From an uncultured Eubacteriales bacterium (GTDB taxonomy: Bacteria; Bacillota; Clostridia; Oscillospirales; Oscillospiraceae): a stretch of 63,698 bases of DNA. The stretch's first letter is position 1. Each line of letters starts with the position of its first letter. The translations under genes and the position numbers were made by a program. The notes beneath the pieces are model-generated. The model searched no databases. It was not told the DNA's origin and worked only from the letters and a program-made list of their open reading frames with translations. Location: the NCBI GenBank assembly GCA_900317375.1, contig ONGJ01000003.1:1-63698 (forward strand), read 5' to 3'. Positions 7,357 to 16,674 of the stretch are shown piece after piece.

Positions 7357-8172
7357 ATGCTTGCGACCTGCTTTATCGGTATTTCTCTTCTCAGTCTCAT
7401 CCTGCTGATCACCGTCGGGCAGATGGGCATTCTGCCGGCGCTGCTGCTTACGATTGGGATTTTTGTGCTGCTGCATGCGTTGTATGTTTTATTCTTCTGG
7501 CTGGTATCGCTTCCCGTTCCGATGGATAAGCCTCTGGAAAAGCGCCACCCCTTTATCTGCTGGGGCGTAGCAAACGGGATTTCCGTTCTGAATGTCTATT
7601 TCGGCGTTCGTCCGGTGATTACGGGGCTGGAGAAGATGCCGACGGGCGGCCGCTTCCTTTACGTCAGCAACCACCGTTCCGGCTTTGACCCGGTCATCGT
7701 CATGGACAAGCTGCGTCAGTATGAAATCAGCTTCATCTCGAAGCCGTCCAACATGAAGCTCCCCTTTATCGGGCGGATCGCCTATGCCGCCGGCTATCTC
7801 TCCATCGACCGCGAGAATGACCGCAATGCCCTCAGGACGATTCTGACCGCGGCCGACTATATGAAGCGTGACATCTGCAGTATCGGTATTTATCCGGAGG
7901 GAACGCGCAGCAAAACGAAGGAGCTGCTCCCCTTCCACGCCGGGTCTCTGAAGGCGGCGCAGAAGGCGAAGGTGCCCATCGTGGTCGCCTGCTGCCAAGG
8001 CAGCGAAAAGATCAAAAAGTTCCGGCCTTTCAGCGGGACGAAGGTTAACCTGGACATTCTGGAGCTGATCCCCGCGGAGACGGTCTGCGCCATGAAAACA
8101 CAGGAGCTGTCTGATCACATCGTACAGATCATTCAGCAGAATCTGGACCGCAGGGAGGCAAAAGAAGCATGA
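7357..8172 (+). CDS. plsC: 1-acyl-sn-glycerol-3-phosphate acyltransferase (PlsC family)
   Basis: A 271-residue membrane-bound acyltransferase. An N-terminal hydrophobic hairpin (about residues 3-50) precedes the catalytic NHRSGFDP motif (HxxxxD), and the phosphate-binding YPEGTRSK motif (EGTR) follows about 90 residues later. Family members acylate lysophosphatidic acid to phosphatidic acid in membrane phospholipid synthesis. GAGG lies shortly before the ATG. Its stop codon overlaps the following SDR gene (ATGA), suggesting a link to fatty-acid or lipid metabolism. Confidence 0.92.
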   Translation: MLATCFIGISLLSLILLITVGQMGILPALLLTIGIFVLLHALYVLFFWLVSLPVPMDKPLEKRHPFICWGVANGISVLNVYFGVRPVITGLEKMPTGGRFLYVSNHRSGFDPVIVMDKLRQYEISFISKPSNMKLPFIGRIAYAAGYLSIDRENDRNALRTILTAADYMKRDICSIGIYPEGTRSKTKELLPFHAGSLKAAQKAKVPIVVACCQGSEKIKKFRPFSGTKVNLDILELIPAETVCAMKTQELSDHIVQIIQQNLDRREAKEA

Positions 8173-8897
8173 AGGACGTTGCCCTGGTAACCGGTTCCTC
8201 GCGGGGGATCGGCGCGGCCATTGCCGCCCTGCTGGCAAGGCGCGGCTATGCCGTTTGCATCAACTATCTGGAGCAGAGGGAAAAGGCCGAGGCTCTGGTG
8301 GCAGAGCTGCGGAAGGAGCAGTGCGTGGCCATGTGTCTGCAGGCCGATGTAGCCGACCGGGCACAGGTAGACACGATGGTCCGGAAGGTTGAGGAGGGAC
8401 TGGGCCATATCAGTCTGCTGGTCAACAACGCCGGCATCGCCAGGAATCAGCAGTTTCAGGATGTGGCGCCGGAGACACTGCAGCGGATCTTCGCGGTGAA
8501 TTTCGGCGGATGCTTTCACTGCAGCCAGGCGGTCATCGGGCCGATGCTGAAGGCGCACGAAGGATGCATCATCAACATCAGTTCGATCTGGGGAAGCCAC
8601 GGGGCCTCCTGCGAGAGCGTGTACTCCTCCACCAAGCATGCGATCATCGGTCTGACGAGGTCGCTGGCAGCGGAGTTCGCCCCGAGCGGCATCCGGGTCA
8701 ACTGCGTGGCACCGGGCGTCATCGAGACGGATATGATACAGGCACTGGGAAACGAGACGCTCGAGCAGCTGAGACAGGAGATGCCTTTTCGGCGATTCGG
8801 GACCCCGGAAGAGGTTGCCGAGTCGGTCTGGCATCTGGCGAAGGCGGAATACATCACCGGGCAGATTCTGACCGTGGACGGCGGATTTCTCTTTTGA
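8169..8897 (+). CDS. Short-chain dehydrogenase/reductase, FabG-like
   Basis: A 242-residue classical SDR. The nucleotide-binding TGSSRGIGAAIA, NNAGIA, the catalytic serine in INISSIWGS, YSSTK (YxxxK) and the C-terminal ITGQILTVDGGFLF are all present. Sequence and context (directly after plsC) favour 3-oxoacyl-ACP reductase, which reduces 3-ketoacyl-ACP with NADPH, but other SDR substrates cannot be excluded because a standard fab cluster is not adjacent. Confidence 0.88.
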   Translation: MKDVALVTGSSRGIGAAIAALLARRGYAVCINYLEQREKAEALVAELRKEQCVAMCLQADVADRAQVDTMVRKVEEGLGHISLLVNNAGIARNQQFQDVAPETLQRIFAVNFGGCFHCSQAVIGPMLKAHEGCIINISSIWGSHGASCESVYSSTKHAIIGLTRSLAAEFAPSGIRVNCVAPGVIETDMIQALGNETLEQLRQEMPFRRFGTPEEVAESVWHLAKAEYITGQILTVDGGFLF

Positions 8898-8915
8898 AAG
8901 ATCGGAGGCAGCAAT

Positions 8916-10220
8916 ATGAAAATGACAGATCTCATTGCCCAAAAGCGCGACGGCGGGGTTCTCTCGACAGAGGAAATCCAGTGGATGATCCAGGGCTTCA
9001 CCGAAGGCAGCATCCCGGATTATCAGATGTCGGCCATGTGCATGGCCATTCTGCTGAAGGGAATGGACGACCGCGAGGTTCTGGACCTGACGACAGCAAT
9101 GGTCAACTCGGGTGAGGTGCTGGATCTGAGCCCCATCGAGGGCATCAAGGCGGACAAGCATTCCACCGGCGGCGTGGGCGACAAGACCAGTCTGGTCCTC
9201 TGTCCGATGGTAGCGGCCTGCGGTCTGAAGATCGCCAAGATGTCAGGACGCGGCCTGGGGCACACCGGCGGGACGATAGACAAGCTGGAGAGCTTTCCCG
9301 GCTTCAGCACCGAGCTGACGGAAGAGCAGTTCTTTGAAAACGTGAACCGTCACGGCATTGCCATCATGGGGCAGACAGCGGATCTGGCCCCGGCGGACAA
9401 AAAGCTGTACGCCCTGCGGGACGTAACGGGCACGGTTCCGTCGATCCCTCTGATCGTGAGCTCGATCATGTCGAAGAAACTGGCCTCGGGATCCGACGTC
9501 ATCGTGCTGGACGTCAAGTGCGGCGACGGTGCCTTCATGAAGACGCTGGAAGGCGCGGAGGAGCTGGCAGACAATCTGACCCGGATCGGGCGTCTGGCCG
9601 GGAAGAAATGTGCCGCCCTCATCACCGACATGGATCAGCCTCTGGGCTGGACTGTGGGAAATGCCCTGGAGGTGAAGGAGGCCCTTGCGGTGCTCAGAGG
9701 CGAAGACCCGGAGGGAGATCTGATGCTGCTTTGCATGTCGCTGGGCAGCCTGCTGTTGATGGAGGCGGGCTATGCCGACTCGTACGGAGAGGCAGATGCG
9801 ATCCTGCGTGAAGCCGTGGAAAGCGGCAGGGCGCTGGACAAGCTGGCTGAGCTGGTAAAGGCGCAGGGCGGAGATGAGCGGGCGGTTTATGATCCCGAGC
9901 TGCTGCCCCGGGCGCCGGTCACCTGCGAGGTTCCGAGTACGGAGACGGGGTACGTAAGCCGCATACACGCAGAGGCTGTCGGTCTGGTGAGCATGGGTCT
10001 TGGCGGCGGACGGGCAAAAAAAGAAGATCCCATCGACCCGGCGGTAGGCGTGGTCCTGCATAAAAAGCTGGGTGACGCGGTGACGAAGGGAGAAAGTCTC
10101 GCCACGCTGCACGCAGCCAGCGAGGACAGCGCGGCAGAGGCCGCGGAGAAGCTGAGACAGTGCTTTGAATTCAGTGCGGTGCCGGTTGAGAAGCCGCCGT
10201 TTATCAAGAAAATCCTGTAA
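8916..10220 (+). CDS. deoA: Pyrimidine-nucleoside (thymidine) phosphorylase
   Basis: A 434-residue member of the thymidine/pyrimidine-nucleoside phosphorylase family, which splits thymidine or uridine with phosphate to the base and (deoxy)ribose-1-phosphate. The hallmark KHSTGGVGDKTSLVL, the glycosyltransferase signature SGRGLGHTGGTIDKLES, and the C-terminal three-strand domain with GLGGGRAKKEDPIDPAVG are visible. It is probably the pdp type found in Gram-positive bacteria. GGAGG lies upstream of the ATG. It ends the plus-strand run and is followed by a terminator. Confidence 0.94.
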   Translation: MKMTDLIAQKRDGGVLSTEEIQWMIQGFTEGSIPDYQMSAMCMAILLKGMDDREVLDLTTAMVNSGEVLDLSPIEGIKADKHSTGGVGDKTSLVLCPMVAACGLKIAKMSGRGLGHTGGTIDKLESFPGFSTELTEEQFFENVNRHGIAIMGQTADLAPADKKLYALRDVTGTVPSIPLIVSSIMSKKLASGSDVIVLDVKCGDGAFMKTLEGAEELADNLTRIGRLAGKKCAALITDMDQPLGWTVGNALEVKEALAVLRGEDPEGDLMLLCMSLGSLLLMEAGYADSYGEADAILREAVESGRALDKLAELVKAQGGDERAVYDPELLPRAPVTCEVPSTETGYVSRIHAEAVGLVSMGLGGGRAKKEDPIDPAVGVVLHKKLGDAVTKGESLATLHAASEDSAAEAAEKLRQCFEFSAVPVEKPPFIKKIL

Positions 10221-10229
10221 AACAGAAAC

Positions 10230-10254
10230 CCGGAAGTGCTGAACACTTCCGGGC
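10230..10254. terminator. Bidirectional terminator between convergent genes
   Basis: CCCGGAAGTG pairs with CACTTCCGGG around a 5-base loop and is followed by CGTTTTCTTTT on the plus strand. It serves deoA and probably also the convergent SGNH gene ending at 10264. Confidence 0.9.
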
Positions 10255-10263
10255 GTTTTCTTT

Positions 10264-11100
10264 TCAGGACTGATCCGTAACAGCGTGGGTGCGGAGGTAT
10301 GCCAGGACCTTTTCGACCCCGGGGGGATTGAGACTGCGCCCGTCAAGGGAATACTCCTGCAGGAGGACGCCGTCCTTCTGCACAGCAGAGAGCGCATCAC
10401 AGTACACGGCGCCGGTCGTGGCGCAGACGTTCTGGATCCAGGTGTTGGCCTGGCTGCAGCGTGCAGGGGTCAGGCCTTCGCTGCCGTTATAATCGATCGT
10501 CACCGAGGTCAGAGGCAGACAGACGATCCAGGTCTGCGGGCTGGCTGAGCGCAGGTTCCGGATCAGAGTCTCATAGTTCCGGACGAAATCGACCTCGTCG
10601 ATGTTGGCGATACCGTCATTGCCGAGGGAGATGACGAGAATGGGCGGCTGGACGATCATGGCGGCATTGGCGGCCGTGATGATCGAACCATCATTCGGGA
10701 AGACAATCTTGCTCTCGGCGATGTCGGCCACCGCCAGCACGCCGGTAGGCGTGGTCCAGACGTGTGTCGTGGGAGCGCCGTCACGGGTCAGGAGGCCGAA
10801 ATCGCGCAGGCCGATCATCGTACTGTCACAGAGGAAGGTCAGCGAGTCGATGTAGGCCTCGCCGGCATCCGCGGTTTCGGGCAGCGTGATCAGGCTGCCG
10901 TCGCCGACTGGCGCAGGGAGAGCATCCGATTTTTCCTCAGCGGTTTCGGTCCTGGCGCCCAGCGGAACACCGCCCCGGAACTGCTCTCCCTTGTTGCGGG
11001 TAAAGGCCGCGAAGAGCAGCCCGACGAAGACCGCCAGCAGGCACAGCACGATGGCCAGTGCCCAGGCGATGTTCTTAATGGCGGCAGTCCTGCTCTTCAT
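10264..11100 (-). CDS. Membrane-anchored SGNH/GDSL-type hydrolase
   Basis: A 278-residue protein with an N-terminal membrane anchor (about residues 9-32) and an extracytoplasmic SGNH-hydrolase fold. Block I is LCDSTMIGLRD (catalytic Ser in the GDS-like CDSTM), block III is ISLGNDGI (the GxND motif), and the C-terminal DGRSLNPPGVEKVL stands where the Asp-x-x-His block is expected, with His replaced by Asn. The catalytic His is therefore unclear. Relatives deacetylate or de-esterify cell-surface sugars. It lies seven bases after the EF-G paralogue on the same strand. Confidence 0.75.
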   Translation of the reverse strand: MKSRTAAIKNIAWALAIVLCLLAVFVGLLFAAFTRNKGEQFRGGVPLGARTETAEEKSDALPAPVGDGSLITLPETADAGEAYIDSLTFLCDSTMIGLRDFGLLTRDGAPTTHVWTTPTGVLAVADIAESKIVFPNDGSIITAANAAMIVQPPILVISLGNDGIANIDEVDFVRNYETLIRNLRSASPQTWIVCLPLTSVTIDYNGSEGLTPARCSQANTWIQNVCATTGAVYCDALSAVQKDGVLLQEYSLDGRSLNPPGVEKVLAYLRTHAVTDQS

Positions 11101-11106
11101 GCCCTC

Positions 11107-13119
11107 TTATTCCTGTTCAGCCAGGGCCTTTGCTTCCTCGATGACCTTCTGCTGGACGTTGCCGGGGGCCTCTTCGTAGCGGATGAACTTGCAGGAGAAG
11201 GAGCCGCGGCCCTGGGTCATGGAGCGCAGGTCGATGGTGTAGGAGCTCATCTCGGCCATGGGAACCTCGGCCTCGACGATCTGCATGCCGTCCTCGGCGT
11301 TCATACCCAGCACGGTGCCGCGGCGCTTGGAGCTGATGTCGCTCATGATATCGCCGAGGTTGGCGTCGGGGATGGTCACCTGCAGGAGGCCGATGGGTTC
11401 GAGAATGGTGGGCTTGGCCTTGGGAATGCCGTCCTGATAGGCCAGGCGGGCGGCCGTCTGGAAGGCCATATCGTTGGAGTCAACCGGGTGGTAGGAGCCG
11501 TCATAGAGGGTGGCTTTCAGGCCGACCAGCGGATAGCCGGCGAGGACGCCCTTCTGCACCGCGTTGCGCAGACCCTTTTCCACCGAGGGGAAGAAGTTTT
11601 TGGGAACGGAACCGCCGAAGACCTCCTCGGCAAAGACCATCTCGTCAGACTCGTCCTGCGGCTCAAAGCGGATCCACACATCACCGAACTGGCCGGAACC
11701 GCCGGACTGCTTCTTATGCCGTCCGTGGGCCTCGACCTTGCCCTTGATCTTTTCGCGGTAGGCCACGCGGGCGGGGGCAAGCTCGGTCTCGACGCCGAAG
11801 CGGCTCTTCAGCTTGGCACAGAGCACGTCCACCTGGATGTCGCCCTGGCCGGAGATGACCATCTGGTGCGTCTCGGCATTGTTGACGAGGGTAAAGGAAA
11901 TGTCCTCTTCATTCAGGCGGGCAAGACCGGTGGCAACCTTGTCGTCCTGGCCCTTGGTCTTCGGGGAGATGGCCATGGAGTAGCAGGGTTCGGGCATCTC
12001 GATCGCGGGAAGCTCGTCTTCCTTCTTCGGGTCGCAGACCGTATCACCGGTCTTCCAGTCCATCTTGCCGACGGCAACGATGTCGCCGCAGCAGGCGTCC
12101 TTGACCTCGGTGGTCTTCTTGCCGCAGACGGAGTAGAGACGGCCGAGCTTGTCGGTGGAAGAGGCGCGCAGGTCGCGCAGGGACATATCGGAGGTGACGG
12201 AGCCCTTCATGACCTTCAGGAAGCTGTACTTGCCGAACTGGTCGGAAATGGTCTTGAACACGAAGGCCTGGGTCGGGGCGGAGGCGTCGATGCCCTCGGC
12301 CTCGATGGGGGCGGGGACATAGTCCACCATGCCCTGGAGGAAGGCCTCGGTGCCGATGTTCTGCATGGCAGAGCTGGCAAACACGGGAACCACGCTGCGG
12401 TCCTTCATGCCGGCGCGGATACCGGCGACCATATCGGCTTCATCCAGCTCCATGGTCTCAAAGAACTTCTCCATCAGCTCTTCCGTGGCGCCGGCGGCAG
12501 TCTCCATCAGCTCCATGCGCAGGTCCTCGACATGGCCGGCATCGGCAGCCGGAACGGCACCCTTGGTGCTCTTGGCGCCGTTGGTGACGTAGCAGACATT
12601 GTGGACCAAGTCGATGACGCCCTTGCCATCGGAGGTCGGGATGGTGACGGGAGCAACGATGCTGCCGTACTTGGCGCGCAGAGCCTCGACAACCGCAAAG
12701 TAGTCGCCGTGCTCCTCATCGCACTTGGAAACGACAAAGGCCGCGGGCAGATTTGCCGCCTTCAGGTACTTCCACGAGCGCTCAGCCCCGACGGAAATGC
12801 CGTCCTTGGCAGAGCACAGGATCACGCCGGCCTCCACCGCGCGCAGCGCGCACAGCACCTCGCCGACAAAGTCGAAATAGCCCGGGCAGTCCAGCACGTT
12901 GACCTTGCAGCCGGCAAAGGAAATCGGGGCCAGGGACGAGGAAATCGTAATCTGGCGCTTGATCTCTTCCGCGTCATAGTCGCAGACCGTGTTCCCGTCG
13001 GAAACCTTGCCGAGACGGTCCACCGCGCCGGTGACAAAAAGCATGCTTTCCGTCAGGCTGGTCTTGCCGCTGTTCCCATGCCCGAGGAGGGCGATGTTGC
13101 GAATGTTCTTACTTTCCAT
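11107..13119 (-). CDS. Elongation factor G-like GTPase (EF-G2 type)
   Basis: A 670-residue translational GTPase with G1 GHGNSGKTSLTE, G3 DCPGYFDF, G4 SKCD, then EF-G domains II-V, ending in the domain V region SYTIDLRSMTQGRGSFSCKF. It differs from housekeeping EF-G: the catalytic histidine of the G3 motif (DTPGH) is tyrosine here and the G4 asparagine is serine, features I recall in the EF-G2 paralogue group. Its role (translation or ribosome rescue under stress) is not established. It sits between the P-type-ATPase-like gene and the SGNH hydrolase gene. Confidence 0.9.
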   Translation of the reverse strand: MESKNIRNIALLGHGNSGKTSLTESMLFVTGAVDRLGKVSDGNTVCDYDAEEIKRQITISSSLAPISFAGCKVNVLDCPGYFDFVGEVLCALRAVEAGVILCSAKDGISVGAERSWKYLKAANLPAAFVVSKCDEEHGDYFAVVEALRAKYGSIVAPVTIPTSDGKGVIDLVHNVCYVTNGAKSTKGAVPAADAGHVEDLRMELMETAAGATEELMEKFFETMELDEADMVAGIRAGMKDRSVVPVFASSAMQNIGTEAFLQGMVDYVPAPIEAEGIDASAPTQAFVFKTISDQFGKYSFLKVMKGSVTSDMSLRDLRASSTDKLGRLYSVCGKKTTEVKDACCGDIVAVGKMDWKTGDTVCDPKKEDELPAIEMPEPCYSMAISPKTKGQDDKVATGLARLNEEDISFTLVNNAETHQMVISGQGDIQVDVLCAKLKSRFGVETELAPARVAYREKIKGKVEAHGRHKKQSGGSGQFGDVWIRFEPQDESDEMVFAEEVFGGSVPKNFFPSVEKGLRNAVQKGVLAGYPLVGLKATLYDGSYHPVDSNDMAFQTAARLAYQDGIPKAKPTILEPIGLLQVTIPDANLGDIMSDISSKRRGTVLGMNAEDGMQIVEAEVPMAEMSSYTIDLRSMTQGRGSFSCKFIRYEEAPGNVQQKVIEEAKALAEQE

Positions 13120-13246
13120 GTTTTGCTTCCTCTCTGTCGAAAATATGAATAAAACAAAGTTGAAAACCGTTTTGCGCTCAACACGCCAACTATTTTATTT
13201 TACACGATCATCCTGCCATTTGGCAACAAGTTTTTTCTTCTTTTCT

Positions 13247-16200
13247 TTAAAATCTCATAAACATGCTGATCAGCATGACGAAGATCGCATCCAGCACCAT
13301 CAGCACGAAGGGCAGCCAGGCGTTCAGGACCCCCGGTCCGATCAGGCGGAAAAACACCAGCAGCGTCCCCAGGACCGCCGTCAGCGCAGTGAGGATCAGA
13401 TTCATCCGGACAGCGACATACATGCTTCTGCCGGTATCGGCCAGGTGCGTCAGGGGGCCGAGGCCCTCGCGGCAGACCACGGCGGAAACCTGGCTCAGAT
13501 CGGAGGGCTTGGCCTCGGAGATGCGGAACCGGTCGCCGTAGGGCGGAAAGTCGTAGCCGTCCGTCGACACGTCAAAGACGCCGTGCAGCATATCCGGTGT
13601 GATAATGAAGTCGCGTATGGCGAAAATCGGATGCCGGTTCGAGGCAATCAGCTCCTGTAGCGCCGCGCGGATCTCGGGCAGGCCGGTGTAGTTGATTTTG
13701 AAGATGCCGTAGAGCACGCCGTCGATAGACAGCAGCACCGTTGTCCGGTCCACCAGCCGATACGGGACCTTGACGTTCATCAGCTGCATCAGGTCCGAGC
13801 CTCCGCAGAGCACGGAATGGCCCTCAATGAGGCCCTGCAGGCCGCCGCCGGAAAGCCATTTGAAGTCTTCAACGGTGCGCATGCGGCAGCCGTTTTTCTC
13901 CATCAGGTCGGCAAAGCAGGGGCCCAGCCCCGAACCGGATGCGGCTATCATCGTGCCGGCATAGGAGATGACGCGCTCGGCGCTCTCATCGGCAAAGACA
14001 CGGACCGTCTCAATGGCAACGGTTTCCTCGGGGAAGAGATCGCGGTCCGTCACGATCAGATTCCGGCTGCAGCCGATATCGTGGATGCCGGACCAGCCGG
14101 CAACAGCAGCGCCGCTGGAGAAGATGCGCTGGGAACCGATGAAGAAGGGCAGTGCGAAGGCCAGCAGTGCCGTAACCGGCACGGTGCACGAGAGCATCGC
14201 CGAAAGGATGTACAGCATGTCCTTCATGCTGTGCTTCACCAGGCCGATCAGCAGCGAAAGGACGAGCACAGCCAGCAGCTCGATAAAAGCCGCCTTTGTA
14301 AACAGCATCTCGTCCGGGGGCGTTTCCTCGGCACGACGCACAAAGCCCGTCGTAGGCCGTACGGATTTCAGCAGGGTAATCTCGCGTCCGCCGCGGACAC
14401 CCTCTTCCGCCGTCACGCAGTAAGCACGCTTGCCGATCGCCGGGACGCGGAGGGACTTGCGCAGGGCCCGCGCCGAGAGCAGGTCCGCCAGGAGGATCCC
14501 CATCAGCGCGAGGCTGGAAAACAGGCAGAGCGGAATATGCGGCGTCCCGAAAGCGCCGGAAGCAACCGACAGGGCATCAAAGCTGCTGATCAGGCAGGCG
14601 ATCACCGCAAGGACATCGGCACCGAAGCGGCCGCGGGTCAGATTGACGAGGGCGTTGGTCACCACATCCAGGCAGAGCAGCATGACGGTCAGCTGCAGTG
14701 CGAGGCACATGCCCGCCGCGACCTTTGCCGTCTTCAGCATGCCGCTGACAGGAAAGCCCAGCGTAAGATATGCGAGGATGGCAAGGATGGCAAGGCCGAT
14801 CTGCATGCGCATGCGCAGCATGGTCACCTGGGAACCGTAATAGCGGGAAGCGTTGGCAACGTTTACCTCGCTGCCCAGATCTTCACGGTCATCCTGCATC
14901 GTCGCGGTGCTCTGACGGTCGCCGACGCCGTTGAGCTTGATCCAGAAGCCCATGAGTTCGTTCAGGATCCACTGGCCGAAGCTGGGGAAATCCCCGGCAT
15001 AGGTCAGCTCGTCATCCTCAGGGTCATTTCTTTCCTCTGTTTTTTCCGCTTCCTCCTCAGCATCGCCGCTGAGATGCGCCCCTGCGGATTCAGGACGGTG
15101 CTCCGGCTCACCGGGTTCTTCCTGTTCTGCCTTTTTCCGGGCTTCCGCCTCCGCCTGCTCGGCTGCCTGAGCCTCCTGCAGGGCCGTCTTTTCATCCGGA
15201 AGATAATCCTCGTAGCGGGCAAACGCCTTCGGGCTGTTCAGCGCCCGTTTTCCGCTTTCCGTTTTCCGGATGCTCAGATTGCTCAGAAAGCTCCGGACCC
15301 CGGCAAGGCCTCTCTCCTTCTCCGGTTTCGCTTCCGTTTCAGGGGGCTCTTCCCTGTTCTCGGCCGGGGCCGGCGTCTCGGGCTGGGATTCTTCTCTGCC
15401 TTTGGCTGAAGTCTCCGGGAAGTCCTCCACCACCTGGTATTCCCGGCGCCGTCTCGGCACCGGAGGCTCTTCCCTTTCGTCCGGCTTTTCGGCAGGCGGT
15501 TCCGCCTTTTTGCCGATTCCCGGCATGTCGGAATAGATCGGGTGCTGGTCCCCCATCATGTACTCGCGCAGAATATCGCGGAAATTGGGGTTTTCTTCCG
15601 CAAAAAGCGGTACCTTTTCTTCCGCCGGCTTTTCGGGCCCAGGGTTCGGGGCGGCAGCCCTGTCAAGGAGCCGGGCCGTGCTGTCATCGTCGGGGGCGTC
15701 GGGCTTGACCTCTTCAAAGCGCTCGGCCTCTTTGGGGTCGGCAAACATTTTAAAGATGGCCGCATAATCGAGGTTGTCGACAAAGGGTTCGCTGCCGTCC
15801 GGTCTCGGGCTGTCGGGGAACTCTTCCCTGACCTCGCGGTCCTTTCGGCCGGATGCCCGACCTGCGGGAACCTGCGGTTTTTCGGGCTTTTCCGCCTCCC
15901 GGCGGGGCTGAGGCATCTCCTGCTGCGGCACCGGGGCATGCTCTCCCGAATCGGGCATCTGCATGAATTCCTTCAAAATATTATGGAAGTCGTGCTCGTC
16001 ATCCGCCCGGGGTCCCGGCCCGGCAGCGGGTTCGGGCCCGATCTCGGGCGCGGACTCCGCATGAGCTTCGGATCCGGTCTCGGGCGTGGACTCCGCTTCG
16101 GGTTTCGGCTCGGTTTTGGGTCCGGCTCCCGCTCTCGGTTCCGATTTGGGCTCAGCCTCAGCTCTCGATTCGGGTTTTGCCTCCGCTTTGGGTTTCGGTT

Positions 16201-16606
16201 CGGTGCTGAGCCTGAACGCCGGTTTGATTTCCTGCGCGGGCTCTGTTTCCTTCCAGTCTGCGGTCGGGGCCGGCAGATTTTCTTCCGTCCGGTTATTCTC
16301 TTCCGGTATTTTTTCTTCCGCGAGGCGGCTTTCCATCGTCATCAGGCGGTAATCCCGCAGGATGTCGCGGACAGACCAGGATGCGGTCTCTTCCTCAAAA
16401 TCATCTTTCTTCTCTTCCTCCTGCAGGACTTCCCCGCCCTGTTCAGGCGCAGCCTGCTGCAGGTCCTGCTCCACGGTTTCGTTTTCCGGCTCGGCATACT
16501 GACTCCGGAATTCTGACAGAATCTCGTCAACAGAATACACCTCCGCCTTCTTTTCAGGCGGTTTTTCCTGTTCACGTGATCTCCGAAACCTGTTTTTGCG
16601 TTTCAT
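13247..16606 (-). CDS. Pseudo-P-type ATPase membrane protein with long disordered N-terminus
   Basis: A 1119-residue protein. Residues 1-about 560 are low-complexity, rich in E, K, P and A, with no folded domain. From about 595 there are six hydrophobic segments, then a soluble block (about 830-1050), then two more, the topology of P1B metal ATPases (MA, MB, M1-M6). The segment SCTVPVTALLAFALPFF (from C807) resembles the CPx helix, WLSGGGLQGLIEGHSVLCG (about 915) resembles the nucleotide-domain loop, and VVCREGLGPL before the last helices resembles the hinge end. Yet the DKTGTLT phosphorylation motif is degenerate (TDRDLFPEE, D854), and no TGD or GDGxNDxP is present. I infer a catalytically dead transporter-like scaffold. 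Confidence 0.7.
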   Translation of the reverse strand: MKRKNRFRRSREQEKPPEKKAEVYSVDEILSEFRSQYAEPENETVEQDLQQAAPEQGGEVLQEEEKKDDFEEETASWSVRDILRDYRLMTMESRLAEEKIPEENNRTEENLPAPTADWKETEPAQEIKPAFRLSTEPKPKAEAKPESRAEAEPKSEPRAGAGPKTEPKPEAESTPETGSEAHAESAPEIGPEPAAGPGPRADDEHDFHNILKEFMQMPDSGEHAPVPQQEMPQPRREAEKPEKPQVPAGRASGRKDREVREEFPDSPRPDGSEPFVDNLDYAAIFKMFADPKEAERFEEVKPDAPDDDSTARLLDRAAAPNPGPEKPAEEKVPLFAEENPNFRDILREYMMGDQHPIYSDMPGIGKKAEPPAEKPDEREEPPVPRRRREYQVVEDFPETSAKGREESQPETPAPAENREEPPETEAKPEKERGLAGVRSFLSNLSIRKTESGKRALNSPKAFARYEDYLPDEKTALQEAQAAEQAEAEARKKAEQEEPGEPEHRPESAGAHLSGDAEEEAEKTEERNDPEDDELTYAGDFPSFGQWILNELMGFWIKLNGVGDRQSTATMQDDREDLGSEVNVANASRYYGSQVTMLRMRMQIGLAILAILAYLTLGFPVSGMLKTAKVAAGMCLALQLTVMLLCLDVVTNALVNLTRGRFGADVLAVIACLISSFDALSVASGAFGTPHIPLCLFSSLALMGILLADLLSARALRKSLRVPAIGKRAYCVTAEEGVRGGREITLLKSVRPTTGFVRRAEETPPDEMLFTKAAFIELLAVLVLSLLIGLVKHSMKDMLYILSAMLSCTVPVTALLAFALPFFIGSQRIFSSGAAVAGWSGIHDIGCSRNLIVTDRDLFPEETVAIETVRVFADESAERVISYAGTMIAASGSGLGPCFADLMEKNGCRMRTVEDFKWLSGGGLQGLIEGHSVLCGGSDLMQLMNVKVPYRLVDRTTVLLSIDGVLYGIFKINYTGLPEIRAALQELIASNRHPIFAIRDFIITPDMLHGVFDVSTDGYDFPPYGDRFRISEAKPSDLSQVSAVVCREGLGPLTHLADTGRSMYVAVRMNLILTALTAVLGTLLVFFRLIGPGVLNAWLPFVLMVLDAIFVMLISMFMRF
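16000..16215 (-). repeat. Imperfect codon repeats encoding an E/K/P/A-rich segment
   Basis: This part of the pseudo-ATPase gene (about residues 131-203) repeats short units such as EAKPES, EAEPKSEP and PETGSEA. The DNA shows degenerate tandem repeats built on TCGGGTTTCGGCTC-like units. Such regions expand and contract by slippage. Confidence 0.65.
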
Positions 16607-16619
16607 ACTTACCCCATTC

Positions 16620-16640
16620 CGCCGCGTCGGGCACGCGGCG
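16620..16640 (-). other. Intercistronic hairpin before the pseudo-ATPase start
   Basis: CGCCGCGT pairs with ACGCGGCG around CGGGC in the gap between rlmB and the next gene on this strand. There is no T-tract, and the GGAATGGGG ribosome-binding region follows directly, so it may stabilise or adjust expression of the downstream gene rather than terminate. Confidence 0.5.
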
Positions 16641-16674
16641 TTCGTTATTCTCTCCGTTCAGCCGGGCAGGCGGA

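Noticed and set aside
10762-13152. A 796-codon plus-strand frame opposite the EF-G gene
   Set aside because: Low-complexity H/G/A/L/V-rich translation typical of an antisense shadow; the minus strand encodes a complete EF-G-like GTPase.
13817-15409. A 530-codon plus-strand frame inside the pseudo-ATPase gene
   Set aside because: Shadow of the low-complexity and membrane parts of the minus-strand gene; no start site or family resemblance.
16620-16640. Hairpin after rlmB as a transcription terminator
   Set aside because: It lacks a T-tract and is followed at once by the ribosome-binding region of the next gene, so read-through seems intended.
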